DNA from: Flavobacterium sp. WC2421
Lineage (GTDB): Bacteria > Bacteroidota > Bacteroidia > Flavobacteriales > Flavobacteriaceae
DNA: 64,000 nt
Direction of reading: 5' to 3'
Assembly: GCF_040822115.1 (NCBI RefSeq)
Contig: NZ_CP162004.1
Location: 62,001-126,000, forward strand
Below the pieces are notes generated by a model. The model saw only the letters and a list, made by a program, of their open reading frames with translations, did not search any database and was not told the origin of the DNA. Each line of letters begins with the position of its first letter. Within the stretch, counting starts at the first letter, position 1. The position numbers were made by a program, and so were the translations under genes. Of this stretch, positions 24,619 to 35,043 are shown one piece after another.

Positions 24619-25507
24619 GGATATCTAGTGTTGGTAATTTTTTCTTTTTTAATTTCAAATTCATTCCCTGTATTCCTTGAATTCCACCAGTGTGAATCAA
24701 TAAAATTTTGGAGTGCGAAGGAAAATGATTTGTAGCAATCCTATCCATAACGCCAAAAACCATCTTTCCAGTATAAATAGGATCTAATGGAATTTTATTT
24801 TCTTGATAAAACTGGTTTATAAAAGCAATCAGTTCTTCATTAATTTTACCGTAACCACCAAAATGATAGTCCGCAATTAGTTCCCAATTTTTATTCTGCG
24901 CAAAAATACGAATTTCATCTTTTAAAAAGTCTCCTTTTAAAGCGGGAAATCCTAAAACTTTTTGATGAGGAAGTGCGCTATTTATAATACCTGAAATAGT
25001 ACCACCAGTTCCCACTGAACAACAAATGTAATCAAATTGACTATCCACAGGAGTTAAAATTTCCTGACATCCTTTTATTGCCAATTCATTAGTACCTCCT
25101 TCAGGAATAAGGTAAAAGTTTCCGTAAATACTTTTTAAAGTTTCTAAAAACAATGTTTCTTGCTTGTTTCGGTATTCTTCTCTAGAAACAAATTTAAATT
25201 CCATACCACAGTTTTTAGCAAATTGCAATGTTGGATTTTCTGCAATTTTACTTTCTAATTCATCGCCACGAATAATTCCTATTGTCCGAAATCCATTTTC
25301 TTGACCTGCATAAGCAACTGCAGCAATATGATTCGAATAAGCTCCTCCAAACGTGAGCAATGTATCTTTATGCTCTTTTTTTGCTTGAAGCAAATTGTAT
25401 TTTAACTTCCTGAATTTATTTCCTGATACAAAAGGATGAATAAGATCTTCCCGTTTTATAGAAACGGTAATCGAATTTGGAAACGATATGGTCAGGTGTT
25501 GATTCAA
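24611..25507 (-). CDS. 1-aminocyclopropane-1-carboxylate deaminase / D-cysteine desulfhydrase family
   Basis: A 298-residue fold-type II PLP enzyme. It has the lysine region VSGNKFRKLKYNLL, LTFGGAYSNHIAA (substrate Ser/Asn loop) and the phosphate loop SVGTGGTISG. The family either opens ACC or removes sulfide from D-cysteine; the sequence alone does not decide. The start is a TTG at 25507; there is no usable in-frame ATG before the active-site lysine. A TACCTTTG box (25527-25520) 13 bases upstream supports this start. Overlaps the following glucosaminidase gene by 8 bases. Confidence 0.88.
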   Translation of the reverse strand: MNQHLTISFPNSITVSIKREDLIHPFVSGNKFRKLKYNLLQAKKEHKDTLLTFGGAYSNHIAAVAYAGQENGFRTIGIIRGDELESKIAENPTLQFAKNCGMEFKFVSREEYRNKQETLFLETLKSIYGNFYLIPEGGTNELAIKGCQEILTPVDSQFDYICCSVGTGGTISGIINSALPHQKVLGFPALKGDFLKDEIRIFAQNKNWELIADYHFGGYGKINEELIAFINQFYQENKIPLDPIYTGKMVFGVMDRIATNHFPSHSKILLIHTGGIQGIQGMNLKLKKKKLPTLDIHV

Positions 25508-25519
25508 TCTTTTTTTTTA

Positions 25520-25527
25520 CAAAGGTA
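25520..25527 (-). promoter_or_regulatory. -7 box of the ACC deaminase-like gene
   Basis: TACCTTTG on the minus strand, 13 bases before the TTG start, giving a very short leader. It confirms the non-ATG start. Confidence 0.55.
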
Positions 25528-25542
25528 AAATTTATATACAAC

Positions 25543-25576
25543 AAAAAAATGCAATCAGTTACTGATTGCATTTTTT
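25543..25576 (-). terminator. Terminator of the T9SS protein gene
   Basis: AAAAAAATGCAATCAGT (25543-25559) pairs with ACTGATTGCATTTTTT (25561-25576), a 12-bp GC-containing core. It lies just past the stop of the leftward 610-residue gene. Confidence 0.8.
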
Positions 25577-25594
25577 AGAATCATAAAAAACAAA

Positions 25595-27427
25595 CTAATT
25601 TTTAATTATAATTTTCTGATTGAAAATCGCGTTTTCATTTGTAGCTAACTTCGCAAAATAAATTCCATCACTTAGGTTTGCTGTTGTAAAACTATAAGTA
25701 GTATTAGTCCCTAGGTCTTTTTTATTAAAAATGAGTTTTCCTAAAACATCATATAAACTACAAGACACTAATTCCTTTTGCAAAGGGTTACTAAGTGTTA
25801 GGCTTTTAGTTTTATTATTTTGATACATCAAAAATTTTTCTTTGTTTACATCCTCTACCCCTAAAGTTGATCCATTTTTGAAGGTGATTTCAAATTGGGT
25901 ATTATTAACACCCGCAGGCAAGTCTACCTCATAAAAACTATTTTTGATATCAAAATAAGAATCGGAAGTTTTATCATGCAAATAAACATTTTCTATTTCT
26001 GTGAAGTTTATAATTTCTTTGACTGAAATTTTATAATTGGCTTGTGCTTGATTTTTAAATCCTAAAGGGATTTTTTTATCTATACCAAATTGTACCGCAT
26101 CTATAATATATTCATTCTCATTTAATACAAAATAAATATCTGCTTGATCATTATCACTCGTTGATAAAGCATCCATGGCATGATCTACACCATCAGTAGC
26201 TTCAGGGACAAATGCAAGAACCATTTGACGAACACCCTGTCCATTCAACAATGTATTTAATCTAATTTGTGACGGAGGAGTTGTATTAATTGTCGTATAA
26301 TCAAATCCTGAAACTGATTGTATGGTAGATAAAAACGAATTGCTTTTTACTGTTTTAGGGATATTGGCATTCTTTTCGAACTCAGATGAATTTGAAGCAC
26401 CTTCTTTTACATAAACTCTGTAACTATTTTTCATTTCGACAATTCCATTAACCTTACCTTCAATCATAAATCCCTGGCCTACTGGCGAAAAACGTCTCCC
26501 ATAAACTACTCCAGAACCAGTTGATATTACTTCATTTCCAGAACCATCATACGAATAAAAAGTAGCTGGAGTATACACTCCATTTCCAGATCCACCTAGC
26601 GGAGAATAAGCACCGTACCCCCCCTTATAATCAGCTATATAATGAGAATTTACTGTTTTATCTTGTTCCCAAAAATAAGCAATACCAGTAGAATTTGTTG
26701 CATTAGTTAAAAAAGCAGCTAAATCTATTGCAGATGGATATGGATTCCCTGTTAATGTTAATTCTTCATGAACAACAGGTATAGAGATAGTACCATCATT
26801 AGGTTTACCCCTAAAATCATAACGTTGTTTACTACCTGAATTATTTTGCACACCATTTACAGTAATGGAATTAATCCCTGATGTTCCCTTCATTGTAAAA
26901 CCTTCACCCGTATTTAAAGTGGAACCTGAACCTACATAAACCCAGTTTGAAGTGGAATTGGCAGGCAGTTTCCATATCCAATATGGAGCAATTGCTAAAG
27001 GGGAAGAGGCACCATTATAATTATTTGATGGTAATATAGTCGATGAATTACTATTTGTCAAATCTACTACATCCATTAGTTGTGTAATTCCAAAAGCTGT
27101 ATTTCCAACTGTTGCACTACTTCCTCCTACTGGTGAACACCAGTAATTATATTGAAAATTATTAGTTGTTCCTTCTTGAAAAACAGATAAAGTTCCTAAT
27201 CCTTTATTAGCACTTGCTGCTGTAGTCCCTTGTAGCAATTGAGCATCTTTCCTTAAATAAAAATTACTAGTAGCCCCTTTTAATTCCAATTCATTTTTTA
27301 TAAAAACAACTTCGTTATTTACAAAAACAGAACTATTTGGGCTAACAAACATTTGGGCATTAGAATCATGCAAAAATAAAAACCCAATAATAATCACTGT
27401 TGTATTCCTAAGTATTTTTGAGCTCAT
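25595..27427 (-). CDS. Secreted protein with T9SS type A sorting domain
   Basis: A 610-residue protein with a signal peptide (TTVIIIGFLFLHDSNAQ, cut about residue 24). The middle carries NYWCSPVGG (about 97), LTLTGNPYPSAIDLAAFL (about 225) and YFWEQDK; the C-terminal 75 residues (YDVLGKLIFNKKDLG to FNQKIIIKN) form the T9SS type A sorting domain removed during export. No catalytic motif seen. Almost the same order of motifs occurs in the last 550 residues of the 2136-residue protein nearby, so the two share a conserved surface module. Function unknown. Confidence 0.85.
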   Translation of the reverse strand: MSSKILRNTTVIIIGFLFLHDSNAQMFVSPNSSVFVNNEVVFIKNELELKGATSNFYLRKDAQLLQGTTAASANKGLGTLSVFQEGTTNNFQYNYWCSPVGGSSATVGNTAFGITQLMDVVDLTNSNSSTILPSNNYNGASSPLAIAPYWIWKLPANSTSNWVYVGSGSTLNTGEGFTMKGTSGINSITVNGVQNNSGSKQRYDFRGKPNDGTISIPVVHEELTLTGNPYPSAIDLAAFLTNATNSTGIAYFWEQDKTVNSHYIADYKGGYGAYSPLGGSGNGVYTPATFYSYDGSGNEVISTGSGVVYGRRFSPVGQGFMIEGKVNGIVEMKNSYRVYVKEGASNSSEFEKNANIPKTVKSNSFLSTIQSVSGFDYTTINTTPPSQIRLNTLLNGQGVRQMVLAFVPEATDGVDHAMDALSTSDNDQADIYFVLNENEYIIDAVQFGIDKKIPLGFKNQAQANYKISVKEIINFTEIENVYLHDKTSDSYFDIKNSFYEVDLPAGVNNTQFEITFKNGSTLGVEDVNKEKFLMYQNNKTKSLTLSNPLQKELVSCSLYDVLGKLIFNKKDLGTNTTYSFTTANLSDGIYFAKLATNENAIFNQKIIIKN

Positions 27428-27720
27428 AAATAATTGTATTTTAATATATTACACTAATTTCTTGTTAAAAAAGAATTCTAATTATTGAAAATGTAAAAAT
27501 AAAATCAAAAGATTTCTCTACAAACTGATTAACTTTAGAAGACTTTATTAAAGTTACTAAAAAATAATTGTGAAATAGGATAAAATGACGATAATAAGTA
27601 AAATACATCGTTTAAATACATCTTTTAAATATAAAAAGAAGTATTATCTTACATTTATAAAAATGTGAAAACAAAACAAAAAAGATGTTTAGTTATATCT
27701 TTAAAATAGAAGTATCAAAC

Positions 27721-28056
27721 TCAGTTGATGAATAAATATTTTGTGAATTCATAAAAGGATCTGTTTTTTAAATAATTCAAATCCGATTCATTAGCATAAG
27801 CTTCTCTTTCAAAACTAATATTCCTGTAGGCCAAATTTCGATTCTTAAATTGAATCAAACGAACCAAATATTCCAAAAAATAACATATAAAAAAAGGAAG
27901 TATTAATAATTCTTTTTGTTGTCTCAAATGTATTTTTTCGTGATTGATAAAAACAAGATTTTCTTTATCAACATGGTATTTTATAAAAATAAAAGGAAAT
28001 GCGGTTAATCCAGAAAATCCTTTGGGTATTAAATATTTGGTAACTACTAGATACAT
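27721..28056 (-). CDS. Small HEXXH protein, possible M56/BlaR1-like metallopeptidase fragment
   Basis: A 111-residue protein. INHEKIHLRQQKELL (38-52) contains an HEXXH zinc motif (His39, Glu40, His43), followed by a hydrophobic helix (about 53-70) and FEREAYANE (82-90), where a third ligand Glu would be expected. This order, HEXXH then membrane helix then E-x-x-A, resembles the M56 peptidase core of BlaR1. It is only about a third of a full M56 domain. It stands alone, divergent from the giant adhesin. Zinc peptidase activity is inferred from the motif. Confidence 0.65.
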   Translation of the reverse strand: MYLVVTKYLIPKGFSGLTAFPFIFIKYHVDKENLVFINHEKIHLRQQKELLILPFFICYFLEYLVRLIQFKNRNLAYRNISFEREAYANESDLNYLKNRSFYEFTKYLFIN

Positions 28057-28363
28057 TCGCTTTCAATTAAAAAATAAGAGTTATACTGATTGCAAAATAA
28101 TCAAAATTTTATAAAACTAAACTTTAAAAAAAAACGTAAATTAAATTAGAATTCAATTACTATTAAATAAGCTTAAAATTACCAAACTTTATCGTTAAAA
28201 AAAACAACAACTGATTTTAAATAACAAGTAAAAATAAATTACTTTTGTAAATTATTTTTTTATCCAGATATTAATATAACAAATTAATTGACAGAATGAT
28301 ATAAAATAACAAAGGCTTTATATTTTAAATAAATACCACACTACTTTAATCCACTTTTGTTAC
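28057..28363. other. 307-bp AT-rich intergenic region
   Basis: Divergent spacer between the HEXXH gene and the giant surface protein gene. It consists almost wholly of A and T with no clear TAnnTTTG box and no strong dyad. It must hold both promoters, but none can be pointed to. Confidence 0.4.
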
Positions 28364-31300
28364 ATGAATAGAAAATTACTTTTGTCAAATAATATATTTT
28401 TTACATTATTTATTATACTGCTTAGTCTATCTGGATTTTCTCAAGCAACCCAGACTTACAATACAGCAGGAACCTACACGTTTACTGTCCCTGCTGGAGT
28501 TACTAGTATCAATATTGAAGCATGGGGAGCTGGTGGAGCTGGAGGTGGAGCAACTGGCAACAATTGTTCAGCTGGTGGTGGCTCTGGTGGTGCTTATGCC
28601 AGAAGAAATACCTATACAGTAACACCTGGTTCAAACTATACTGTACTTGTGGGTAGTGGTGGTATTGGCAGTAGGAACAACGGAACATCTGGAGGATCAT
28701 CCTCGCTAAGTACTGGAGGAACAACTTTATTATTAGCAGTAGGAGGAAATGGTGCAACTGCAACAGCTATGAATAATTCATACACGACAGGTGCAAATAC
28801 CACGACTACAGGGAACAGTGGTTTTACAGGAACCCTTAGTTATTATGGAGGAAAAGGTGGAGACGGAATTACCACAAACGGTTATGCTGGTGGTGGTGGT
28901 GGTGGATCAAGTGCAGGTAGCGGTTCTAATGGAAACGCAGGAGTCAATCAAACTGGTGGAGCTGCAGTAACTGCTGGAGCTAAAGGAGCCGATGGATCTA
29001 TAGATAGTGGAGACGGTGCTTTTGGTTTTTCTCCTGGTGGTGGTGGTGCAGGAGCAGTTGCATTAACAAATACAGATCGCTCTGGTGGTGGTGGGGGTAG
29101 CGGCCAAGTCATTATTTCTTGGACATGCCCGATTTTTACTTTGACTGGTACTAATATCGCTACTCCTTCATGTTCTAACTATGCCGCAAATATAAACGTG
29201 ACGTCTACAGCAGCTGGACTACCAATAGGTACTTATACAGTAACTTACAATTTTTCTGGGGCAAATGCCGCTTCTGGAAATACAGCAACTATGAACGTAA
29301 CCACAGCTGGTACTGGGACTTTTACAAGCAGCACCCTAGCAAACTCAGGCTCTACAACCATAACTATAATACGATTAGCAGCAGGAACATGTAATAATAC
29401 TATTTCAACATTTAACACTGCTGCAGTAACAGTTGCTGCTACACCTACAACAACTTCTACAACACCAGGTTCAAGAACAGGTACAGGTACAGTCACTTTG
29501 AGTGCAACTGCATCTTCAGGAACTATTTCTTGGTTTTCTGGATCAACTGGAGGAACAGCTTTAGCCAGTGGAAATAGCTTTACTACTCCATCTATTAGCA
29601 CAACGACAACTTATTATATACAGTCCACAAATGGATCTTGTACTTCGAGTCCTAGAGTAGCAATTACGGCTACAGTAAACAATCCAGAAATTGCAGTTTC
29701 AGGAAATGGAATCAATATAGCAGATGATAGTACTACACCAAGTACTACTAATTTTACAGACCTTGGTAGCTCTAACGTTCTTATTGGTTTAACTCGTACG
29801 TATACTATAAATAACCTAGGAGCTGCCACCTTAAATTTAGGCAGCATTACAATAAGTGGAGCCAATGCATCCGAATTTGTAGCGACAAACCCTCCTACAA
29901 CAATAGCTCCTCAATCAAGCGCCACATTCAGTATAACCTTTACACCTACGGCTATAGGAGTTCGTAACGCCTCTCTATCATTGATAAACAATGATTCAGA
30001 TGAGAATCCTTTTAACTTTAATATCTCTGGTACTGGAGATAATGGCGTTACTCCTGAAATAAACCTTCAAGGAAATGGAACCAACATTAAAGACGGTGCA
30101 ACATCTGGATCTACAACCGATGATACCGATTTTGGAGCTCCACTTATCAATACTAATACAACAAAAACCTTTACTATTCAAAATTCAGGTACCGGTCCTT
30201 TAATACTAACAGGTACGCCAATAGTCACGATTACAGGAGATAATGTATTTACCGTAAATAGCCAACCATCTAGTAATTCTATCGCTCCAGGAGCTAGTTT
30301 AACTTTTCAAATTACTTTTAATACCCCTACAAGTGGTAACTTTTTAGCCGTTGTCAGTATAGCTAATAGTGATACTGACGAAAGCATTTATGATTTTGTA
30401 ATCACAGCAAATGCGACAGTCTCAGGGAGAGAAATAGACGTACAAGGTAATGATGTTTCAATTGTATCTGGGGACACCACTCCTAGTGCACTAGATCAAA
30501 CAGATTTTGGAATCACAGACACAACGACACCTATCAAAATTCCATTTTATATTTATTCTTTTGGTACTTCTAGCTTAACAGTTAATAGTACCGTTACCGT
30601 TACCGCTTTGACTGGAACTGGTTTCTCATCAACAAATGTAAGCCAAACCACCTTACCCTATAGTTCAAGTGGTCAATTAAGGTATTTAACTGATTTTGTG
30701 GTTAGTTTTACACCTACAGCAACTTTAGGTATAAACACAGCTAGAATAACTGTAACTAGTAATGATCCTGATGAAGGCACTTACACTTTTGTAGTTCAAG
30801 CTGAAGTAAAAGCCGCTACTACCCTAACAATTGCTCCTGGCGGTATAACCCCTAATTTAAAGTTTTGGTTAAAAGCAGATAGTAATATAGGCAACAAAGC
30901 CGATGGAGCTTCAATGTCTAGTTGGCTAGAAAGTACTACTGCAAGTACAAAAAGTGCAGTAGCAAGACTTGGAAAAGAACCCAAATTTAACCACAACGTT
31001 GCTAAAAACGTCAATTTTAATCCCGTAATTTATTTTAACGGTTCTACTGCTATGACCGGTGGTCAAGGCTTTAATAACCTTGATATGTATGTTGTGGTAA
31101 AACCATCTTCAACTGTAAATTATCAATCAAATGCAAGTGATGTTTATTGTGGAGATGATATAGCTTCAAACAAACCAAATCAAGATATTACTGGTTTTGA
31201 AATGGGAGGAAGATCTGCAAGATACACCAATGAAGTTGTCTCCTATAATCAAGCGGCAAGCACTAGTTATGGAGTAGGTGAACTTAGTACCACAAAATCA

Positions 31301-34300
31301 TATACTGGAGTCAACATTTTCAATCCTAGTGGCAATGGGACTCGTATGGGAATGTACAATAATGGAACTTTACTATCTACAACTGAAGCAAATACAAGTA
31401 CTTATAAAAATATAATAAACTCAAGATATTGGTTAGGAGCAAGTGAAACCTTTGGACCTAGTTATGAAGGAGATATCCTTGAAATCATCAACTACAATAC
31501 TAGTAATAATGCAACCGATAGAAGAAGAATAGAGACCTATTTAGCAATAAAATATGGAATTACTTTGGGGAATAATGGAACCAGTTTGAATTATTATAAC
31601 TCTGCCTCTACAAATACTGCTTCATCAATCTATGACGAAAATGCAGGATTCAATTACAATATTGCCGGTATAGGCCGTGATGATAAATCTGCATTAAAAC
31701 AAAGACAATCCAAAACTGAAAACACCTCTGATGATATTACCATAGGACTTGGAGGCATCTATGATAAAAACACAGATAATCCAAATAATTTTGTCAATGA
31801 TAAAGAGTTTTTAGTTTGGGGAAGTGATAATGGAACACTACTTGCTCAACCTTCGGTAGTTGTAAATATAAGTTCTGGAATAACACCAGCCCTTTCCACT
31901 AATGTTGATTATATCACTATTGGACGAACTTGGAGAGTCAAAGAAACTGGTGGTAACATTCCTTCTTGCAAGGTTTCGATACCTTCTACTCTTCTTACCT
32001 CGACAATTACTCCTCCAGGGGATTTCTTAATGTTTATATCCACTACTCCTCAATTTAATGCAATATCAGAATATAGAGTGATGCGCGTCAACGGATCAAA
32101 ACTAGAAACTGACTATGATTTTGATGGAACTAAATATATCACTTTTGGTTATGCCCCAGAGCGCACCTACGAAAGGGCTATTGATTTTAATGGAGTAAGT
32201 GATTATTTAGACGCTGGTAAAGTTTTAGACTTAAATTCTTCCTTTACAGTATCAGCATGGATGAAAACCAACGGCTCAAATCAAACTATACTTTCCAAAA
32301 GAAACAGCCCCTATACAGCAGGATATGATTTGAGTATTAATGTAGCTGGAAAAGTTGAAATGAGTTGGTTTAATGGAACTAAACAAACCATAACTTCTTC
32401 CATAATTATGCCATTAAAAAAATGGCATAACATATGTATAGTTTATGATAATACTACCTCTACAGCTAAATTATACGTAGATGGGTTTGAAGATGCAAGC
32501 AAGACATTAAGTAAGGTGCCAGTTAATCCAACACAATCATTTTTAATTGCTGCCGCAGACGGAACAAATCCAACTTCATTCTTCAACGGAACAATTGATG
32601 AGGTACGCGTTTGGAGTGTTCCTCTTACCGTAAATCAATTGCGTTACGTAATGAATCAAGAAATACTAAGTAATGGAATAGCAACTAATGGTAAAATAAT
32701 TCCCAATACTATTTCATCAAATGAAATTAGTAGTATTCCATGGTCAAATTTAAGTGCTTATTACCCTATGTCTACCTATACATTTACTAATGCTAAAGAT
32801 ATTTCAAACAACAATTATACGGCTGCCTTACGAAATTTAACAACAGTAAATTTACAAACAGCACCTTTACCTTATGAATCATTAACAAATGGTTTATGGC
32901 AAACTCCTGAGACATGGAAAAACAATTCAGTCCAAGACATTCCATATAGTTTATCAATCGTAGATGACACTGAAACTATCAATTGGAATATTGTAAAAAC
33001 GACTCACAATATCACTTCTCAAGGAAACAAAACTGTATTAGGGTTATATGTAGGTGTAGGAACAGGAAGTACTTTAACTGCAACAACAACTGGTGGATTA
33101 CAAACAGACGGAACTAAAATAGAAGTTTCTCATTATTTAAAATTAGACGGTAAAATTGATTTAGTAGGTCGCTCACAACTCGTACAAAAATTAGGAAGTG
33201 ATTTAGATGTTACAAGTTCCGGTTCAATTGAAAGAGACCAACAAGGACAGGCTAATAAATACAATTATAATTATTGGAGTTCCCCTGTAGGAACCATTAA
33301 CAATTCAGCAAATAATACTCCTTTTACTGTAGGAACAATACTAAAAGATGGAACTAATCCAGCTTCACTCGTAGCTATCAATTGGGTTGGAGGGTATGAT
33401 GGAGCTCCTACAACGCCAATTAGTTTAGCGCGCTATTGGATTTACAAATTTGATAACTTAGCCAATGACTATTATAATTGGAATCAACTTTTTGAAACAG
33501 GTACTTTACAAGCTGGTAAAGGATTTACGCTAAAAGGAAGTGGAGCTGCAACAGCTACGCAAAACCTTACCTTCGTGGGAAAACCAAATAATGGAACCAT
33601 TACAAATACAGTTGGAGCCGATCAGTTATTACTTACAGGGAATCCCTACCCATCGGCATTAGATGCAAATAAGTTTATAAATGATAATATAGGATCTATT
33701 GAAACCTCAACATCCAATCCCGCTATTGATGGTGCACTCTATTTCTGGGAGCATTACGCAACCAATGTTAGTCATAATTTAGGAAGTTACCAAGGCGGTT
33801 ATGGAATCCGAAATTTATCGGGCGGTGTTGCACCAAGTTCAGTAGGCGTTAATTTTATTAGTGGTTCTGGAGCAACAAGCAAAGCTGCTCCAAATCAATT
33901 TATCCCTGTGGGCCAAGCTTTCTTTATTAATGGTAAAATAGGGTCTGGTGGTAACGTAATATACAACAACAGCCAAAGAGATTTTCATAAAGAGGATGAA
34001 ATAGGAGTTTCACAAACCACTTATAAAATTCCTGAAAACCAAAAAGGATATGAAGCCCATTGGACTGATAACAGTAATGCTACGCTTGAAAAAGACAATT
34101 ACAAAAGAGTACGATTAGGGTATAATTATTATAACCAAAATTTCCATAGACAAGTATTGTTAGCATTTATGGATGAAAAAGCAAATAGTGAAATTAACGA
34201 TGGGTACGATGCTCTGAACATTGACGACTCTCCTAGTGATATGTATCTATTAAATAAAGAAAATGAATTAGCAATTGAGGGTGAAGGCTATTTTGATACT

Positions 34301-34774
34301 AATGCATCATATCCAATTGGTATACGAAACGAAGTTGCCGGGAAAATTTCTTTTAATATAGACTCTTTAGAAAATTTTGACGAAAGTCAAAATGTATATA
34401 TTTTTGACAAGGAAACTAATACTTACAATTCTATAAAGAATACAATGTATGAAGTTGAACTTCCCGAAGGCACCTTTAATGACCGCTTTGTTCTCCATTT
34501 TAGTTCTATGACATCCAAAACATTAGGAACTACAGACTTTAATTTAAAAAATGGTATAAAAGTAATCGTCAATAATGGAGTAACTGTACAATCAGACACA
34601 GCACTTATAAAAACCATCTTGGTATATGATTTATTAGGAAGAAAAATTGATAGCTACAAAAAAGTGAATGCTTCAACTCAACTCTTAAATCAGCTAAACA
34701 AAACAAATTCGGGATTGATACTCAAGATAACATTAGATAATGATGAAGTCATTTCAAAGAAAATAATTTATTAA
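28364..34774 (+). CDS. Giant multidomain T9SS surface protein
   Basis: A 2136-residue secreted protein. In order: signal peptide (1-27); glycine-rich domain (about 45-255, runs such as GAGGAGGGATG); Ig-like segment (about 260-435); three HYDIN/choice-of-anchor-D repeats of about 124 residues starting near 440, 563 and 688 (EIAVSGNGINI, EINLQGNGTNI, REIDVQGNDVSI); a LamG-like/DUF8202 region (about 828-1070, NLKFWLKADSN); a LamG domain (about 1270-1430, IDFNGVSDYLDAGK to IDEVRVWSVPL); a module shared with the 610-residue neighbour (about 1600-2050, NYWSSPVG, LTGNPYPSALD); and a T9SS type A sorting domain (about 2060-2136). Such proteins act in adhesion or gliding. Ligand unknown. Confidence 0.9.
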   Translation: MNRKLLLSNNIFFTLFIILLSLSGFSQATQTYNTAGTYTFTVPAGVTSINIEAWGAGGAGGGATGNNCSAGGGSGGAYARRNTYTVTPGSNYTVLVGSGGIGSRNNGTSGGSSSLSTGGTTLLLAVGGNGATATAMNNSYTTGANTTTTGNSGFTGTLSYYGGKGGDGITTNGYAGGGGGGSSAGSGSNGNAGVNQTGGAAVTAGAKGADGSIDSGDGAFGFSPGGGGAGAVALTNTDRSGGGGGSGQVIISWTCPIFTLTGTNIATPSCSNYAANINVTSTAAGLPIGTYTVTYNFSGANAASGNTATMNVTTAGTGTFTSSTLANSGSTTITIIRLAAGTCNNTISTFNTAAVTVAATPTTTSTTPGSRTGTGTVTLSATASSGTISWFSGSTGGTALASGNSFTTPSISTTTTYYIQSTNGSCTSSPRVAITATVNNPEIAVSGNGINIADDSTTPSTTNFTDLGSSNVLIGLTRTYTINNLGAATLNLGSITISGANASEFVATNPPTTIAPQSSATFSITFTPTAIGVRNASLSLINNDSDENPFNFNISGTGDNGVTPEINLQGNGTNIKDGATSGSTTDDTDFGAPLINTNTTKTFTIQNSGTGPLILTGTPIVTITGDNVFTVNSQPSSNSIAPGASLTFQITFNTPTSGNFLAVVSIANSDTDESIYDFVITANATVSGREIDVQGNDVSIVSGDTTPSALDQTDFGITDTTTPIKIPFYIYSFGTSSLTVNSTVTVTALTGTGFSSTNVSQTTLPYSSSGQLRYLTDFVVSFTPTATLGINTARITVTSNDPDEGTYTFVVQAEVKAATTLTIAPGGITPNLKFWLKADSNIGNKADGASMSSWLESTTASTKSAVARLGKEPKFNHNVAKNVNFNPVIYFNGSTAMTGGQGFNNLDMYVVVKPSSTVNYQSNASDVYCGDDIASNKPNQDITGFEMGGRSARYTNEVVSYNQAASTSYGVGELSTTKSYTGVNIFNPSGNGTRMGMYNNGTLLSTTEANTSTYKNIINSRYWLGASETFGPSYEGDILEIINYNTSNNATDRRRIETYLAIKYGITLGNNGTSLNYYNSASTNTASSIYDENAGFNYNIAGIGRDDKSALKQRQSKTENTSDDITIGLGGIYDKNTDNPNNFVNDKEFLVWGSDNGTLLAQPSVVVNISSGITPALSTNVDYITIGRTWRVKETGGNIPSCKVSIPSTLLTSTITPPGDFLMFISTTPQFNAISEYRVMRVNGSKLETDYDFDGTKYITFGYAPERTYERAIDFNGVSDYLDAGKVLDLNSSFTVSAWMKTNGSNQTILSKRNSPYTAGYDLSINVAGKVEMSWFNGTKQTITSSIIMPLKKWHNICIVYDNTTSTAKLYVDGFEDASKTLSKVPVNPTQSFLIAAADGTNPTSFFNGTIDEVRVWSVPLTVNQLRYVMNQEILSNGIATNGKIIPNTISSNEISSIPWSNLSAYYPMSTYTFTNAKDISNNNYTAALRNLTTVNLQTAPLPYESLTNGLWQTPETWKNNSVQDIPYSLSIVDDTETINWNIVKTTHNITSQGNKTVLGLYVGVGTGSTLTATTTGGLQTDGTKIEVSHYLKLDGKIDLVGRSQLVQKLGSDLDVTSSGSIERDQQGQANKYNYNYWSSPVGTINNSANNTPFTVGTILKDGTNPASLVAINWVGGYDGAPTTPISLARYWIYKFDNLANDYYNWNQLFETGTLQAGKGFTLKGSGAATATQNLTFVGKPNNGTITNTVGADQLLLTGNPYPSALDANKFINDNIGSIETSTSNPAIDGALYFWEHYATNVSHNLGSYQGGYGIRNLSGGVAPSSVGVNFISGSGATSKAAPNQFIPVGQAFFINGKIGSGGNVIYNNSQRDFHKEDEIGVSQTTYKIPENQKGYEAHWTDNSNATLEKDNYKRVRLGYNYYNQNFHRQVLLAFMDEKANSEINDGYDALNIDDSPSDMYLLNKENELAIEGEGYFDTNASYPIGIRNEVAGKISFNIDSLENFDESQNVYIFDKETNTYNSIKNTMYEVELPEGTFNDRFVLHFSSMTSKTLGTTDFNLKNGIKVIVNNGVTVQSDTALIKTILVYDLLGRKIDSYKKVNASTQLLNQLNKTNSGLILKITLDNDEVISKKIIY

Positions 34775-34779
34775 TTTTT

Positions 34780-34807
34780 AAAAAGCCACTTAATTGAGTG
34801 GCTTTTT
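34780..34807 (+). terminator. Terminator of the giant surface protein gene
   Basis: AAAAAGCCACT (34780-34790) pairs with AGTGGCTTTTT (34797-34807), then more T. It lies directly after the stop. Confidence 0.85.
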
Positions 34808-35043
34808 TTATAGCCCTAAAATTTATAATCAATACAAAAAAGTAGAAGTGGTTAACTAAAAAACAAAAAATCAACTAAAATGATCGCTCATCATTATTAA
34901 TTATTTAGCACTAAGAGAATACAATCATTATAAAATGTATAAATTTGTATTGGTAAAATAGTTTCTTTTAAAGAAAAACTCAATCGTTTGAGTTCTCTTT
35001 GAACTTAGAAATTTAAAATACATTTCAACAGAATACGACTAAA

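Noticed and set aside
28500..29110. GGT/GGA-rich stretch considered as a tandem repeat element
   Set aside because: It is the coding sequence of the glycine-rich domain and shows no fixed-period DNA repeat.
29245..29601. 118-residue minus-strand ORF rich in Val/Pro/Ala
   Set aside because: It mirrors low-complexity Thr/Gly/Ala coding DNA of the giant surface protein.
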